In this document: positions 47,824 through 56,623 of the stretch, one piece after another
How the letters are laid out: each line of letters opens with the position of its first letter
Numbering within the stretch: position 1 is the first letter of the stretch
Assembly: GCF_001499855.1 (NCBI RefSeq)
Contig: NZ_LQIK01000031.1
Location: 62,001 to 126,000, forward strand
Length of the DNA: 64,000 nt
Reading direction: 5' to 3'
Source of the DNA: Mycobacterium sp. GA-0227b
GTDB taxonomy: Bacteria; Actinomycetota; Actinomycetes; Mycobacteriales; Mycobacteriaceae
The notes under the pieces: model-generated
Seen by the model: the letters and a program-made list of their open reading frames with translations, nothing else
Databases searched by the model: none
Told to the model about the DNA's origin: nothing
Position numbers and translations under genes: made by a program

Positions 47824-50583
47824 TCAGCGGTCGTCGCCGAACACCCGCCCGAGTTCGGCCCGCGACTTGATACTCAGCTTGCGGTAGATGCCCGACAGGT
47901 TGGTCTCGACGGTCTTCGGGCTGATGAAAAGGGCAGCGGCCACGTCCTTGGTGGTGAGTCCCGACGCGGCCAGTTCGGCCACGCGATACTCCGACGGCGT
48001 CAACCCCATGCTTGCGCCACCGGAAACTTTCGCACGCGCGAGCTCGGTGCGGGCCCGCTCGGCCCACAGCGGTGTGCCCAACGCCTCGAACGCATGCAAG
48101 GCTTCGATCAACGTCGTACGCGACAACTCCTTTCGGCGTTGACGGCGTTGCAACTGGCCGAGCAACAGCAGCGTCCGGGCCCGCTCGAACGGCATGGGCA
48201 GACGCTCGTGATGTAGCAACGCCTGGCCGGCCATCTCGGCGGCCGCATCGATTTCGCCTCGTGCGGCCAGCCACAGACTGCGGCACCGCGCACCCATCGC
48301 CAGCATCCACGGCCGATCCACCAAGCGGCCGTTGGCCTCCAGCGCCTCGATCATCGGCTCGGTCTCGGCCACCCGGCCGAGCGCGATCATTGCCTCCACC
48401 GCGTCGGGGGCGTAGCCGACCGTGATGATCTCGGTGCCGGGGATGAACGGAAAGCGGGCGATCAGGGGCTGAAGTATCTGCAGCGCCTGCTCGTACTTCC
48501 CGAGCGATACCTCCAGGAATCCCAGGCTGATCGAGGCCCAGTCGGCGAGCCGCGGGGAGCCGCAGCGTTCGGCGAGATCGAGCGCCGCCGTGGCGGCTTC
48601 GCGAGTTTCGTCCTCCCTGCCGGCGTACGCCGCCACCGCGGACTGGATGGTCATGGCGATGATGCGCATGTGTTCACCGCCGAGTTGTTGTGCCCGCTCG
48701 ACGGTCTCCTCGGCCACGCGTGTCGCGTCGTCGTAGCGGCCTCGCCAGATCTCGATCAGCGCGGTGAAGACGGCGACGAAGATCAGGTCGGTCTCGGCGC
48801 CCCGCTCGACGCAGCGCCGGCGCACGGCGGCCATCTGCTCAGCGGCCTCGTCCAACCGCCCGGCCCACGTCAGCAGCAGCGCGTGGTTGGCCCTGGCGCG
48901 GAACGCGATCGGCGCCTCGCTGTTCGGATCGTGCAAGGCCAGTGCCCTGCGCATGCTGACCCAGTCGACGCCGCGACCGCACATACATGCGATGGTCGCC
49001 CGCACCGCCAGCACCTGGCTCGTGAGGTCGCCGATCCCGACGTCGTCGGCGTACGCCGCGGCCCGCTCGGCGTTGCGCAGGGCCGGTCCGAATTCCCCGG
49101 CGTTCAAACACGCATAGGACAGCAGCAGCAGCGTTCGGACGCGGACTTCGCGGTCGCCCTCGTCGTTGTCGAGCGCCTGCTCGAGCAAACGGGTCGCAGC
49201 GGTGAAGCTGTTGTCGTGAATCCGCATGCTGGCCAACAGGTTCAGCGCCATCGCCCGGTGCACGCCGGGCGGTATCCGGTCGGTCAGCCGGTCCAGCAGC
49301 GCCTCTGCGCGTTGGAGGTCTCCGGCGTGCAGATGGTGCTCGGCGGCGCGAATCCGCCGTGCCGGGGTATCGCCGCCGAGACCGATCGCGAGTTCGAGGA
49401 GCTCGGCTGCCGCGGCGGGCGCACCACGTTCACGGGCCGCACCGGCGGCGACATCGAGCGCCTCAAGCGTCGTCGGGTCGGCGCTCGAGGCCGCCAGTGC
49501 CAGGTGCCGGGCTCTGGATTCGGGCAGCACCACGACCTCGGCCAGCGAGCGGTGCATGGCCCGGCGCTCACCCGGCGTCGCATCGGTGTAGACGCTGCGC
49601 GCCAACAACGGGTGGGCGAACGCGACGTTGTCCCCGTCGATCGTCACGATGCCCTTGGCTCTCGCCTCTTCGAGCAGTTCGACTGTTCGCTCGACGCTGC
49701 TGCGGGTGACGCGCGCGAGCAGGTCGACGCTCGGCGCTGCCTCGCACGCGGCGGCCAACAACAGCACCTGGGTTTCGCGGTCCAGCCGTCCGATGCGCCG
49801 GCGCATCAACTCGGCCAGCGACGCGGGCAGCACCGACTGGGAACCGCCCGCCTCGACCGCCCGCGCCAGTTCGAGCGCGTAGAACGGGTTGCCGCCGGAG
49901 ATCTCGGCAATCCGGACCATCGTCGGGCGTGGGAATGACCGACCGAGCCGCGCCGAGATCAGCGCGTGCAGTCCGCCCAGGCTCAGTGGGCCGACGTGCA
50001 CCCGGCGCACCTGCGCCGCGCCGCCCAGCTGCAGCCAACTCGCGGCGCCGGCACCTTCGTGTTCGGTGCGCTCGGTGAGCAGCAAGCCCACGGGTCCGCT
50101 GAACCGCCTCGCGGCGAACGCCAGCACGGCCTTGCTGGACGGGTCGAGCCACTGCACGTCGTCGACGGCCACCAGCAGCGGCCGGTCGGCGCACAGTCGC
50201 TCGATGACCGTGGTGACCGCCGCCGCGACGGCGCGCTGATCGGTCGGTGGGCCCTCACCGTCGGCGCGCAGCAGCACCCGATCGACGGCGAGGCACTGAA
50301 CCTCTGGCAGGCCGGTGAGAACCTCGGGGGAGACGCCGCCGAGCAGGTCGGCGACCGCGGCATACGCGAGGGCGGTCTCCGCCTGCCCCGCTCGGGCCGT
50401 CAGCACCTCGAAGCCGCGCTCACCGGCCGCGGAGATTCCTGCCAGCCACAGAGTGGTCTTGCCCGCTCCGGCTTCCCCCTCGATGACCAGCCCACAGGGT
50501 GCGGCCGCGGCGGATCGCAGGAGATCTTTCACCGCCCGGAACTCGGCTGGACGTTCGACTACGCCGGAAACCAATGGCCCCAC
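47824..50583 (-). CDS. Large LuxR-family (LAL) ATP-binding transcriptional regulator
   Basis: A protein of about 919 aa of the LAL class. It has an N-terminal AAA/STAND ATPase (Walker A GEAGAGKTTL near residue 36, Walker B LLVAVDDVQW near 130, GNPFYALELARAV), then a long helical TPR-like region with Ala/Leu-rich repeats. The C-terminal LuxR HTH (LTPSEYRVAELAASGLTTK, KTVETNLSGIYRKL) occupies about 860-919. It likely acts as an ATP-dependent activator. The start is uncertain between GTG 50583 and a nearby TTG at 50574; the frame remains open upstream to 50877 but that overlaps a downstream-facing small gene. Converges with the rmlCD gene 8 bp away. Confidence 0.85.
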   Translation of the reverse strand: MGPLVSGVVERPAEFRAVKDLLRSAAAAPCGLVIEGEAGAGKTTLWLAGISAAGERGFEVLTARAGQAETALAYAAVADLLGGVSPEVLTGLPEVQCLAVDRVLLRADGEGPPTDQRAVAAAVTTVIERLCADRPLLVAVDDVQWLDPSSKAVLAFAARRFSGPVGLLLTERTEHEGAGAASWLQLGGAAQVRRVHVGPLSLGGLHALISARLGRSFPRPTMVRIAEISGGNPFYALELARAVEAGGSQSVLPASLAELMRRRIGRLDRETQVLLLAAACEAAPSVDLLARVTRSSVERTVELLEEARAKGIVTIDGDNVAFAHPLLARSVYTDATPGERRAMHRSLAEVVVLPESRARHLALAASSADPTTLEALDVAAGAARERGAPAAAAELLELAIGLGGDTPARRIRAAEHHLHAGDLQRAEALLDRLTDRIPPGVHRAMALNLLASMRIHDNSFTAATRLLEQALDNDEGDREVRVRTLLLLSYACLNAGEFGPALRNAERAAAYADDVGIGDLTSQVLAVRATIACMCGRGVDWVSMRRALALHDPNSEAPIAFRARANHALLLTWAGRLDEAAEQMAAVRRRCVERGAETDLIFVAVFTALIEIWRGRYDDATRVAEETVERAQQLGGEHMRIIAMTIQSAVAAYAGREDETREAATAALDLAERCGSPRLADWASISLGFLEVSLGKYEQALQILQPLIARFPFIPGTEIITVGYAPDAVEAMIALGRVAETEPMIEALEANGRLVDRPWMLAMGARCRSLWLAARGEIDAAAEMAGQALLHHERLPMPFERARTLLLLGQLQRRQRRKELSRTTLIEALHAFEALGTPLWAERARTELARAKVSGGASMGLTPSEYRVAELAASGLTTKDVAAALFISPKTVETNLSGIYRKLSIKSRAELGRVFGDDR

Positions 50584-50701
50584 CCTCGAGAGACAGCAAA
50601 TCGAGGGTACCCCGCCGGTCCCAGGGCTACGCAGCTGTTGTGCAGCTAAGAGAAGTGCTTGATGCGGAGCGAGCCGACCGGGCCGGGTATCCGTGGCAAC
50701 G

Positions 50702-50995
50702 TCATGGACACTGCCGGATTCGTGTGCCGACGTCCGACGAGAGCCGTTGATGCGGTGCACCCGCAGCACGGCAGGTCCGGGAGACGATCTCTTGTGAGCC
50801 GGCGTCGAAGACGCCGTAGAGCACCTCGTCGCTGGGGACCGACACGGTGAGCAGCAATTGGACCGGGGTGCCTTCACCGGTGGCGACGGCCGCGGCCGCG
50901 TCGAGGCGCGCGACCAGATCGTCGACGCTCTGCTCGGTGAGCTCAGGCAGATACCACTCCGCCAGATAGCAGGCGGCTTCGCCGCTTCCGCTCAT
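50702..50995 (-). CDS. Small conserved protein, possible DUF4242-like
   Basis: A 97-aa protein beginning MSGSGEAACYLAEWYLPELTEQSVD and containing LLTVSVPSDEVLYGVFDAG, with ferredoxin-like alternation of strands and helices. It resembles the small DUF4242-type proteins of actinobacteria, but the match is by pattern only. It lies upstream of and in the same direction as the LAL regulator, with a 118-bp gap. Function unknown. Confidence 0.6.
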   Translation of the reverse strand: MSGSGEAACYLAEWYLPELTEQSVDDLVARLDAAAAVATGEGTPVQLLLTVSVPSDEVLYGVFDAGSQEIVSRTCRAAGAPHQRLSSDVGTRIRQCP

Positions 50996-51042
50996 GGGCG
51001 AAACGGTAGCCGTTCGTCAGGCCGAGCGAATCGGGGTTTTCC

Positions 51043-51954
51043 CTACGTCTTGTCGGCCTGCGTCGCAGCACCCGGCTTCAGGTACGTGACCAGGCTGACG
51101 TCGATGCCCTCGTCGATGAAGTAGTACTGGGCGCCCTTGAGATACCGCATGTAGCGGTGGTAGTTCTCTTCGCCCGCGGCCGCGATCGCGGTCTCCTTGT
51201 TCTGCTCGAGCCGGTGGGCCCAGATGGCCAGCGTGTTGATGTAGTGGTTGCGCAGGGAGAGTGCCTCGGGCACCTGGAAGCCGGCCTTCTCGCCGTGCTC
51301 GATCATCATCTGGGTGGTCGGCAGGCGGCCGCCCGGGAAGATCTCGGTGATCATGAACTTGATGAAGCGCGCCATCTCGAACGTCAGCTTCTTGCCGCGC
51401 GCGGCCAGGTCGTACGGGTGGTAGCCCACGCTGCTCTGGATGGTCATCCGGCCGTCGTCGGGCAGCACCTCGAAGCACATCTTGAAGAAGTCGTCGTAGC
51501 GCTCGAAGCCAAAGTGCTCGAACGCCTCGATGGACACGATGCGGTCGACGGGGGATCCGAACTGCTCCCAGCCCTCCAGCCGCACGTCAAAGGTGCGCTC
51601 GGTGTCGATCTTGCTCAGCAGCTGCTCGCAGTACGCCTTCTGGTTCTTGCTCAGCGTGAGGCCGATGACGTTGACGTCGTATTTCTCCAGCGCGCGCTGC
51701 AACGTCAGACCCCAGCCGCAGCCGACCTCGAGCAGCGTCATCCCCGGCTTGAGGTCGAGCTTGTCCAGGTGCTGATCGACGTTGGCGATCTGGGCCTCGG
51801 ACAACGTCACGTTGGGGCCGGTGAAGTACGCGCAGCTGTACTTGCGCGTCGGATCCTGGAATACGCCGAAGAAGTCGTCCGACAGGTCGTAATGCGCCTG
51901 GATGTCCTCGAAATGAGGAGTCATGTCCTTCGTGCCGGTTGAGTTGTCAGACAT
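51043..51954 (-). CDS. mmaA4: Mycolic acid methyltransferase MmaA4-like (hydroxymycolate synthase)
   Basis: A 303-aa SAM-dependent methyltransferase of the CmaA/MmaA family, acting on meromycolyl-ACP. SAM-binding LLEVGCGWG is at residues 74-82, and HYDLSDDFF and YSCAYF are the early family blocks. The late segments SSVGYHPYDLAARGKKLTFE, MMIEHGEKAGF and SLVTYLKPGAA match MmaA4 rather than MmaA2/MmaA3/CmaA paralogs. MmaA4 makes the hydroxymycolate from which keto and methoxy mycolates derive. ATG 51954. It follows mmaA2 in the same direction after 231 bp that hold a 26-bp tandem array (52080-52196); 51955-52079 contain nothing else I can assign. Confidence 0.88.
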   Translation of the reverse strand: MSDNSTGTKDMTPHFEDIQAHYDLSDDFFGVFQDPTRKYSCAYFTGPNVTLSEAQIANVDQHLDKLDLKPGMTLLEVGCGWGLTLQRALEKYDVNVIGLTLSKNQKAYCEQLLSKIDTERTFDVRLEGWEQFGSPVDRIVSIEAFEHFGFERYDDFFKMCFEVLPDDGRMTIQSSVGYHPYDLAARGKKLTFEMARFIKFMITEIFPGGRLPTTQMMIEHGEKAGFQVPEALSLRNHYINTLAIWAHRLEQNKETAIAAAGEENYHRYMRYLKGAQYYFIDEGIDVSLVTYLKPGAATQADKT

Positions 51955-52079
51955 AGTTCCCCTGCTTGGCCTTTCCCGATGACGACACGCTCACCTGTGC
52001 ATCGTCCCATGATGATCTGGTCGTACACCCTAGCGTTCGGCCAGAGTCAGACCCTAATTTGCCGGGACGCCACTCCGGC

Positions 52080-52196
52080 GGCTATTTGGCCACGCCGGCC
52101 GAGCCGGCTATTTGGCCACGCCGGCCGAGCCGGCTATTTGGCCACGCCGGCCGAGCCGGCTATTTGGCCACGCCGGCCGAGCCGGCTATTTGGCCA
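52080..52196. repeat. 26-bp tandem repeat, ~4.5 units, overlapping the mmaA2 stop codon
   Basis: Four contiguous perfect copies of a 26-bp unit (52080-52105, 52106-52131, 52132-52157, 52158-52183) plus a 13-base partial fifth (52184-52196). The partial unit contains the last codons and stop of mmaA2. Read on the minus strand every unit repeats GGCCAAATAG, the 3' end of the gene. Each unit contains GCCGGC-TCG-GCCGGC, able to fold as a small hairpin, so the mRNA would carry a row of stem-loops. 26 is not a multiple of 3 and no frame is conserved. Confidence 0.95.
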
Positions 52197-53055
52197 GCGT
52201 GAACTGGTTGACGTCGATGTACCCGACGCGGAAGCCATGCGCACATCCGGTCAGGTAGTGCATGTAGCGGTCGTAGACCTCCTCGGACTGCACCGCGATG
52301 GCCTCGTCCTTGTGCTCCTGGAGCGCCTCCGCCCAGCAGTCGAGTGTGCGCGCGTAATGCGGCTGCAGGCTCTGGCGGCGGGTCAACTCGAAGCCGGCTT
52401 TCTGCGCGTGCTCGCCGACCAGTTCGATCGTCGGCAGATAACCGCCCGGGAAGATTTCGGTGAGGATGAACTTGACGAACCGGGCCACCGAAAACGTCAG
52501 GGGCATACCGCGTTCGGCCATCTGCGGCAGAGTGAGCGCGGTGATGGTGTGCAACAGCATCACCCCGTCGTCGGGCAACACCCGGTGAGCCATCGCGAAG
52601 AAGTCGTCCCAGCGATCCTTGCCGAAGTGCTCGAAGGCGCCGATCGACACGATCCGGTCCACGGGCTCGTCGAACTGCTCCCAGCCCTGCAGCAGCACCC
52701 TCTTGGTGCGCGGGCTCTCCGATGCCGCGAACACTTTTTCGACCTGGGCGAGCTGGTTCTCGCTCAAGGTGAGGCCGACGACGTTCACGTCGTACTTCTC
52801 GATCGCCCGCAGCATCGTCGAACCCCAGCCGCAGCCGACGTCGAGCAGCGTCATCCCCGGCTCGAGACCCAGCTTGCCCAGCGCAAGATCGACCTTCGCC
52901 TGCTGGGCCTGCTCGAGGGTCATCTCGTCGCGCTCGAAATACGCACAGCTGTAGGTCTGCGACGGATCGAGCCAGAGGCGGAAGAACTCGTCGGACAGGT
53001 CGTAGTGGGCCTGCACATCGGCGAAATGGGGCGTCAAGTTGCGCGTTGCAGCCAT
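52186..53055 (-). CDS. mmaA2: Mycolic acid methyltransferase MmaA2-like (cyclopropane synthase)
   Basis: A 289-aa SAM-dependent methyltransferase. Family blocks: HYDLSDEFFRLWLDPSQ, YSCAYFERDEMTLE, and SAM motif LLDVGCGWG. The late segments RRQSLQPHYARTLDCWAEAL and VGYIDVNQFTLAK agree closely with MmaA2, which introduces distal cyclopropanes in alpha-mycolates. The ATG at 53055 follows a good GAAAGG site; the ORF extends upstream to 53232 without family similarity. It is upstream of mmaA4 in the same direction. The next gene upstream is lipG, with mmaA1 and mmaA3 missing from this cluster compared with M. tuberculosis. Confidence 0.87.
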   Translation of the reverse strand: MAATRNLTPHFADVQAHYDLSDEFFRLWLDPSQTYSCAYFERDEMTLEQAQQAKVDLALGKLGLEPGMTLLDVGCGWGSTMLRAIEKYDVNVVGLTLSENQLAQVEKVFAASESPRTKRVLLQGWEQFDEPVDRIVSIGAFEHFGKDRWDDFFAMAHRVLPDDGVMLLHTITALTLPQMAERGMPLTFSVARFVKFILTEIFPGGYLPTIELVGEHAQKAGFELTRRQSLQPHYARTLDCWAEALQEHKDEAIAVQSEEVYDRYMHYLTGCAHGFRVGYIDVNQFTLAK

Positions 53056-53180
53056 CTGGTGCCTTTCCGGGACGTTCAGAAGCTGGGCGACGCCGGTGGT
53101 GGCATACAAGCCCGAAGCATTCCGCGCCGAATCTACCGCCGATCGCGACGGCTCACGAATCGGAGAAACTACCCGCAGGT

Positions 53181-54083
53181 CTAGGCCGTAGCGGCGAAGT
53201 TCGTCTTCAGCTCGCCGATGATGTCGTCCCACAGCGGCTCGGGCAGCTCATGACCCATGCCGTCGAACAGCACCAGCCGGGCGTTGCTGATCGCTTTGGC
53301 GATCGCCCGCCCGCCGTACGGCCGCATCAGTTTGTCGGCCTTGCCGTGCAGGACCACCGTCGGCGCGGTGATCTCGCGGTCATAGTGGCGCAGGCTGCCG
53401 CTGCCGAGGATCGCGGCGAAATGGCGCGCGATGCCGGCGGGGTAGTAGGAGCGGTCGTAACCCTCGATCGCGTCGGCGCGAAGCCGCTCCTCGGTAGCGG
53501 GGTAGCCGGGGCTGCCGATGATCTTGCTGACTCTGACGGCGTTCTCGATGACGGCTTCGCGGGAGGAGTCCTTGGGCCGCGCCAGGATCGCGAGCAGATG
53601 CCGCGGGCCGGGCGGCGGCAGCAACGCTTGGTTGTTGCTCGAGAAGATGATCGCCAGCGTCCTGGTGCGCGGCTTGTGCCGGGCGGCGAAGACCTGGGCG
53701 ATCATGCCGCCCATCGACGCCCCGACGATGTGGGCCCGGTCGATGTTGAGGTGGTCGAGCAGCGCGGCGGCGTCGTCGGCCATGTCTTCGAGCGTGTAGC
53801 CCGCCGGGCTACGCAAGCCGACCAGCGAACGCAGCATCCGCGGCAGCAGCGGGGCGCCGCTGTGGCGCCCGGGAAGTTTCGACGACAAGCCGACATCGCG
53901 GTTGTCGTAGCGGATGACCCGCAGCCCCTGGTTGACGAGCTTCTCGCAGAAGTCCTTGCGCCACAACAGGAGCTGGGCGCCCAGGCCCATGATGAGGAGC
54001 ACCGCCGGGTCGTTCGGGTCGCCCATGTCCTCGTAGTGGATGTCGAGCTCGCCTGATTTGGCGGTGCCGTCTCGTGTCTGCAC
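53181..54083 (-). CDS. lipG: Alpha/beta hydrolase, LipG-like
   Basis: A 300-aa alpha/beta hydrolase. The nucleophile elbow is GASMGG (121-126, S123). The oxyanion region is LLIMGLGAQLLLW (29-41). The acid and histidine are in GKADKLM and GMGHELP. In M. tuberculosis LipG (Rv0646c) has thioesterase/phospholipase activity and is adjacent to mmaA genes, a position kept here. It starts at GTG 54083, directly after the stop of the UbiB-like gene, so they are coupled. Confidence 0.87.
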   Translation of the reverse strand: MQTRDGTAKSGELDIHYEDMGDPNDPAVLLIMGLGAQLLLWRKDFCEKLVNQGLRVIRYDNRDVGLSSKLPGRHSGAPLLPRMLRSLVGLRSPAGYTLEDMADDAAALLDHLNIDRAHIVGASMGGMIAQVFAARHKPRTRTLAIIFSSNNQALLPPPGPRHLLAILARPKDSSREAVIENAVRVSKIIGSPGYPATEERLRADAIEGYDRSYYPAGIARHFAAILGSGSLRHYDREITAPTVVLHGKADKLMRPYGGRAIAKAISNARLVLFDGMGHELPEPLWDDIIGELKTNFAATA

Positions 54084-55451
54084 TTAGGCCTGGACCTCGC
54101 TGTCGAGTTCGTCGGAATGCTCCCTGCTGACCTCGACCATGAAGTTGGCGAAGTACCCCGTCAGCTGCGGGTCGGACATCATCTGCCACTTCGGCGCGAG
54201 CAGCTTCATGTAGCGCTCCACATAGAGGAACTGCTTGCCGATCAGCACGAGTTCGCGCGGCAGCTTGACGTCGTAGGCCTCGGCCAGCGTGGACAGCTGC
54301 TTGCCGATCTCGGCATAGCTCATGTCGCCCAGCGTCGACATCGTCAGCGGTGTCGCGAACTTCTCCAGGTCCTTGGCCGCCTGCGCCTCGGGCTTCATGG
54401 TGCCGACGGCGCCCATCAGCACGACGATCTTGCCCGCCGCGGCATGGTCCTTCTTGACCAGCAGCGCGTACACCAGTTCGCGCAGCAGCCAGCGGGTGCG
54501 CGGGTCGATGCGGCCCATGATGCCGAAGTCGAAGAAGACGATCTTGCCGTCGTCGTCGACGTAGAGATTGCCCGCGTGCAGGTCGCCGTGGAACAGGCCG
54601 TGGCGCAGCCCGCCCTCGAAAACGCTGAACAGCAAGGCTTTTACGAGCTCGGTGCCGTCGAAGCCCTTCTGACGGATGGCTTTCACGTCGTCGATGCGGG
54701 TGCCCTGGATGCGCTCCATCGTCAGCACCCGTTCACTGGTGAGGTCCCAATACACTTGCGGCACACGGATGTTGCGGCCCAGTGGCGAGGCGTGCATGTG
54801 CGAGACCCATGCGTCCATCGACTGCGCCTCGAGCCGGAAGTCCAGTTCCTCGGCCAGGTTGTCGGCGAAGTCGGCGACGACGTCCTGCGCGCTCAGGCGC
54901 TGGCCCAGCTTGGCGAACTCCACCAGCCGCGCGCCGCGCTTGAGGATCTGCAGGTCGGCCGCGACGCGTCGGCGGATGCCGGGGCGCTGGATCTTGACGA
55001 CGACCTCTTCACCGCTGTGCAGCGTCGCGTAGTGCACCTGCGCGATGGATGCGGAGGCGAACGGCTTCTCGTCGAAGCTCTTGAACAGGTTCGCCGGCTC
55101 GTCGCCGAGGTCCTCGACGAACAGCTTGTGCACCTCTTTGGCGTCCGCGGGCGGCACCCGGTCGAGCAGGCTGCGGAACTCCTTGGACAGCGGCTCCCCG
55201 AACGCGCCGGGGCTCGACGCGATGATCTGGCCGAACTTGACGTAGGTGGGCCCTAGGTCGGCGAACGTCTGCGGGATCTGCTTGATGATCTTCTGCTGCC
55301 ACGAGCCGCGGCCGGCGATGTTCGAGACGACGCGTGCGCCGGTGCGCGTTATCTGCCAGCCCGTCGCGCCGACGCGAGCAGCCTCGATGGGCAGCGGGAC
55401 CCGATCCAGCCGGGCAACCTCGCGGTGCTTGGTCTTCGGCGTGGTACTCAT
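54084..55451 (-). CDS. UbiB/ABC1-family atypical kinase (Rv0647c-like)
   Basis: A 455-aa ABC1/UbiB-family protein. The signature KxGQ region is FVKFGQIIASSPGAF-like (YVKFGQIIASS). The kinase core shows VVKIQRPGI, HGDLHAGNLYVDDDG and FFDFGIMGRID, the catalytic and metal-binding loops. The C-terminal region is hydrophobic and may contact the membrane. Family members regulate quinone or lipid metabolism by ATP-dependent action; the exact role in mycobacteria is unclear. Same position as Rv0647c in M. tuberculosis, upstream of lipG. Confidence 0.9.
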   Translation of the reverse strand: MSTTPKTKHREVARLDRVPLPIEAARVGATGWQITRTGARVVSNIAGRGSWQQKIIKQIPQTFADLGPTYVKFGQIIASSPGAFGEPLSKEFRSLLDRVPPADAKEVHKLFVEDLGDEPANLFKSFDEKPFASASIAQVHYATLHSGEEVVVKIQRPGIRRRVAADLQILKRGARLVEFAKLGQRLSAQDVVADFADNLAEELDFRLEAQSMDAWVSHMHASPLGRNIRVPQVYWDLTSERVLTMERIQGTRIDDVKAIRQKGFDGTELVKALLFSVFEGGLRHGLFHGDLHAGNLYVDDDGKIVFFDFGIMGRIDPRTRWLLRELVYALLVKKDHAAAGKIVVLMGAVGTMKPEAQAAKDLEKFATPLTMSTLGDMSYAEIGKQLSTLAEAYDVKLPRELVLIGKQFLYVERYMKLLAPKWQMMSDPQLTGYFANFMVEVSREHSDELDSEVQA

Positions 55452-55527
55452 CCCTGCAGTGTCTCAAAATCGGCGGTGAGCCGCGAAAAGCTGTGGACCG
55501 GCTCACAGTGGGCCCGGTTGCGGGGCA

Positions 55528-56526
55528 TCAGGCCTGCGCGAAAGCGCGCTCCACTTCCTCGCGGCTGCGGACCGGGTCGTCGCCCGGCTGGTAGGTCGGC
55601 AGCGTGTGCGGCACGTCGGTGCCCGACGCCACCCTGGCTTGCGCCTGCTGGAACTCCGGGATGGGCCCCTGTGCCAGGTGCAACGCGTTGATGACCGACC
55701 AGACGGTCACCCGACGGGTGGTGCGCTCGAAGATGTTGGGGTCCTTGTGCTGGATCAACTGCTTGGCCCAGCGCGGCATGGTGTCGCGGATGGCCCAGTT
55801 GATGGCGCTCTGCGCCAGCGGCAGACCCGGGCCGGTGGCCACCGCCGTGCCGTGCGTGACGGCCAGCCGCGGCAGGTAGGACTCCAGGCACTCGGCGACG
55901 TCGGCCTTGGTCTCCGGCAGGTCGGTGCCGCCCAACGCGTGGCCGACGCGCACGAACTCGCGGTAGTAGCGGTCGATCTTCTTGCCGCGCAACGGGTTCG
56001 GGTGATACAGCTCGTGTGCGGTCGCCAGGCCCCAGACCACGGTGGCGTAATTCCACCGCAGCCAATCCGGGTCGTCGGCGTCGTAGCGGGCGCCGTCCGG
56101 ACGGGTGCCCTTGATGGTGTGATGCATCGACCGCACCGTCTGCGCCAGCCGCTCGGCGGTCTCGGTGGACCCGTATGCCGTGCCGATGAAGAACGCGATC
56201 GAATGACCGAGGCGCACCGCGGCGCCCTTGGGATCGATCTCCGGTCGACCGACACCGTTTTCGTCGCGCTTCACCAGCCGCGAGTGATGCATGCCCATCC
56301 AGTAGATCGACGGGTCGAGCCGCTCCATGAACGCCGCACACTGCAGCCCGAAGATCAGCGCCTGCATGTGCGAGTGCACGTGCCAGACCGCGCTGCCCGG
56401 CCCGAACCAGCCCGGGTCGCCGACGGGCGCGGCGAATTCGATGCCGCGGAAGTAGTTGCTTCGCACAGCCGTGTCGAAGCGCTGGTTGAGGAACTCCCCG
56501 ATGAACTGGTGCGGCAGCAGAATCAC
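55528..56526 (-). CDS. DUF2236 (MpaB-type) oxygenase family protein, second copy
   Basis: A 332-aa DUF2236 protein. Characteristic segments are LPHQFIGEFLNQRFDTAVRS, GDPGWFGPGSAVWHVHSH, RLGHSIAFFIGTAYGSTETA, the H-rich VRSMHHTIKG, and WNYATVVWGLATAHE. It is shorter than the 406-aa member at 121-1341 and lies in a different branch (the MpaB/ER-bound type). The GTG at 56526 is preferred: AAGGAG sits at the right distance, whereas ATG 56556 has no ribosome binding site. It is divergent from a TetR gene, with two inverted repeats between them. Substrate unknown. Confidence 0.83.
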   Translation of the reverse strand: MILLPHQFIGEFLNQRFDTAVRSNYFRGIEFAAPVGDPGWFGPGSAVWHVHSHMQALIFGLQCAAFMERLDPSIYWMGMHHSRLVKRDENGVGRPEIDPKGAAVRLGHSIAFFIGTAYGSTETAERLAQTVRSMHHTIKGTRPDGARYDADDPDWLRWNYATVVWGLATAHELYHPNPLRGKKIDRYYREFVRVGHALGGTDLPETKADVAECLESYLPRLAVTHGTAVATGPGLPLAQSAINWAIRDTMPRWAKQLIQHKDPNIFERTTRRVTVWSVINALHLAQGPIPEFQQAQARVASGTDVPHTLPTYQPGDDPVRSREEVERAFAQA

Positions 56527-56549
56527 GTCGGCTCCTTGCTCACAAACCG

Positions 56550-56595
56550 TGGTCACGGCTGTAACCAGAATACATTTTGGTCACGTATGTGACCA
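56550..56595. promoter_or_regulatory. Two TGGTCAC-type operators between divergent DUF2236 and TetR genes
   Basis: TGGTCAC-GTAT-GTGACCA (56578-56595) is a perfect 7-bp inverted repeat with a 4-base spacer. A related site TGGTCAC-GGCT-GTAACCA (56550-56567), with one mismatch, lies 28 bp away centre to centre, so both are on nearly the same DNA face. They occupy the divergent promoter region and are the best candidate binding sites for the TetR protein at 56624. Confidence 0.72.
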
Positions 56596-56623
56596 GAGTT
56601 GGCGATGACGGGCCTACGCTGAG

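Noticed and set aside
52080..52196. Possible CRISPR array
   Set aside because: Units are contiguous with no spacers and derive from the end of mmaA2; no cas genes in the window.
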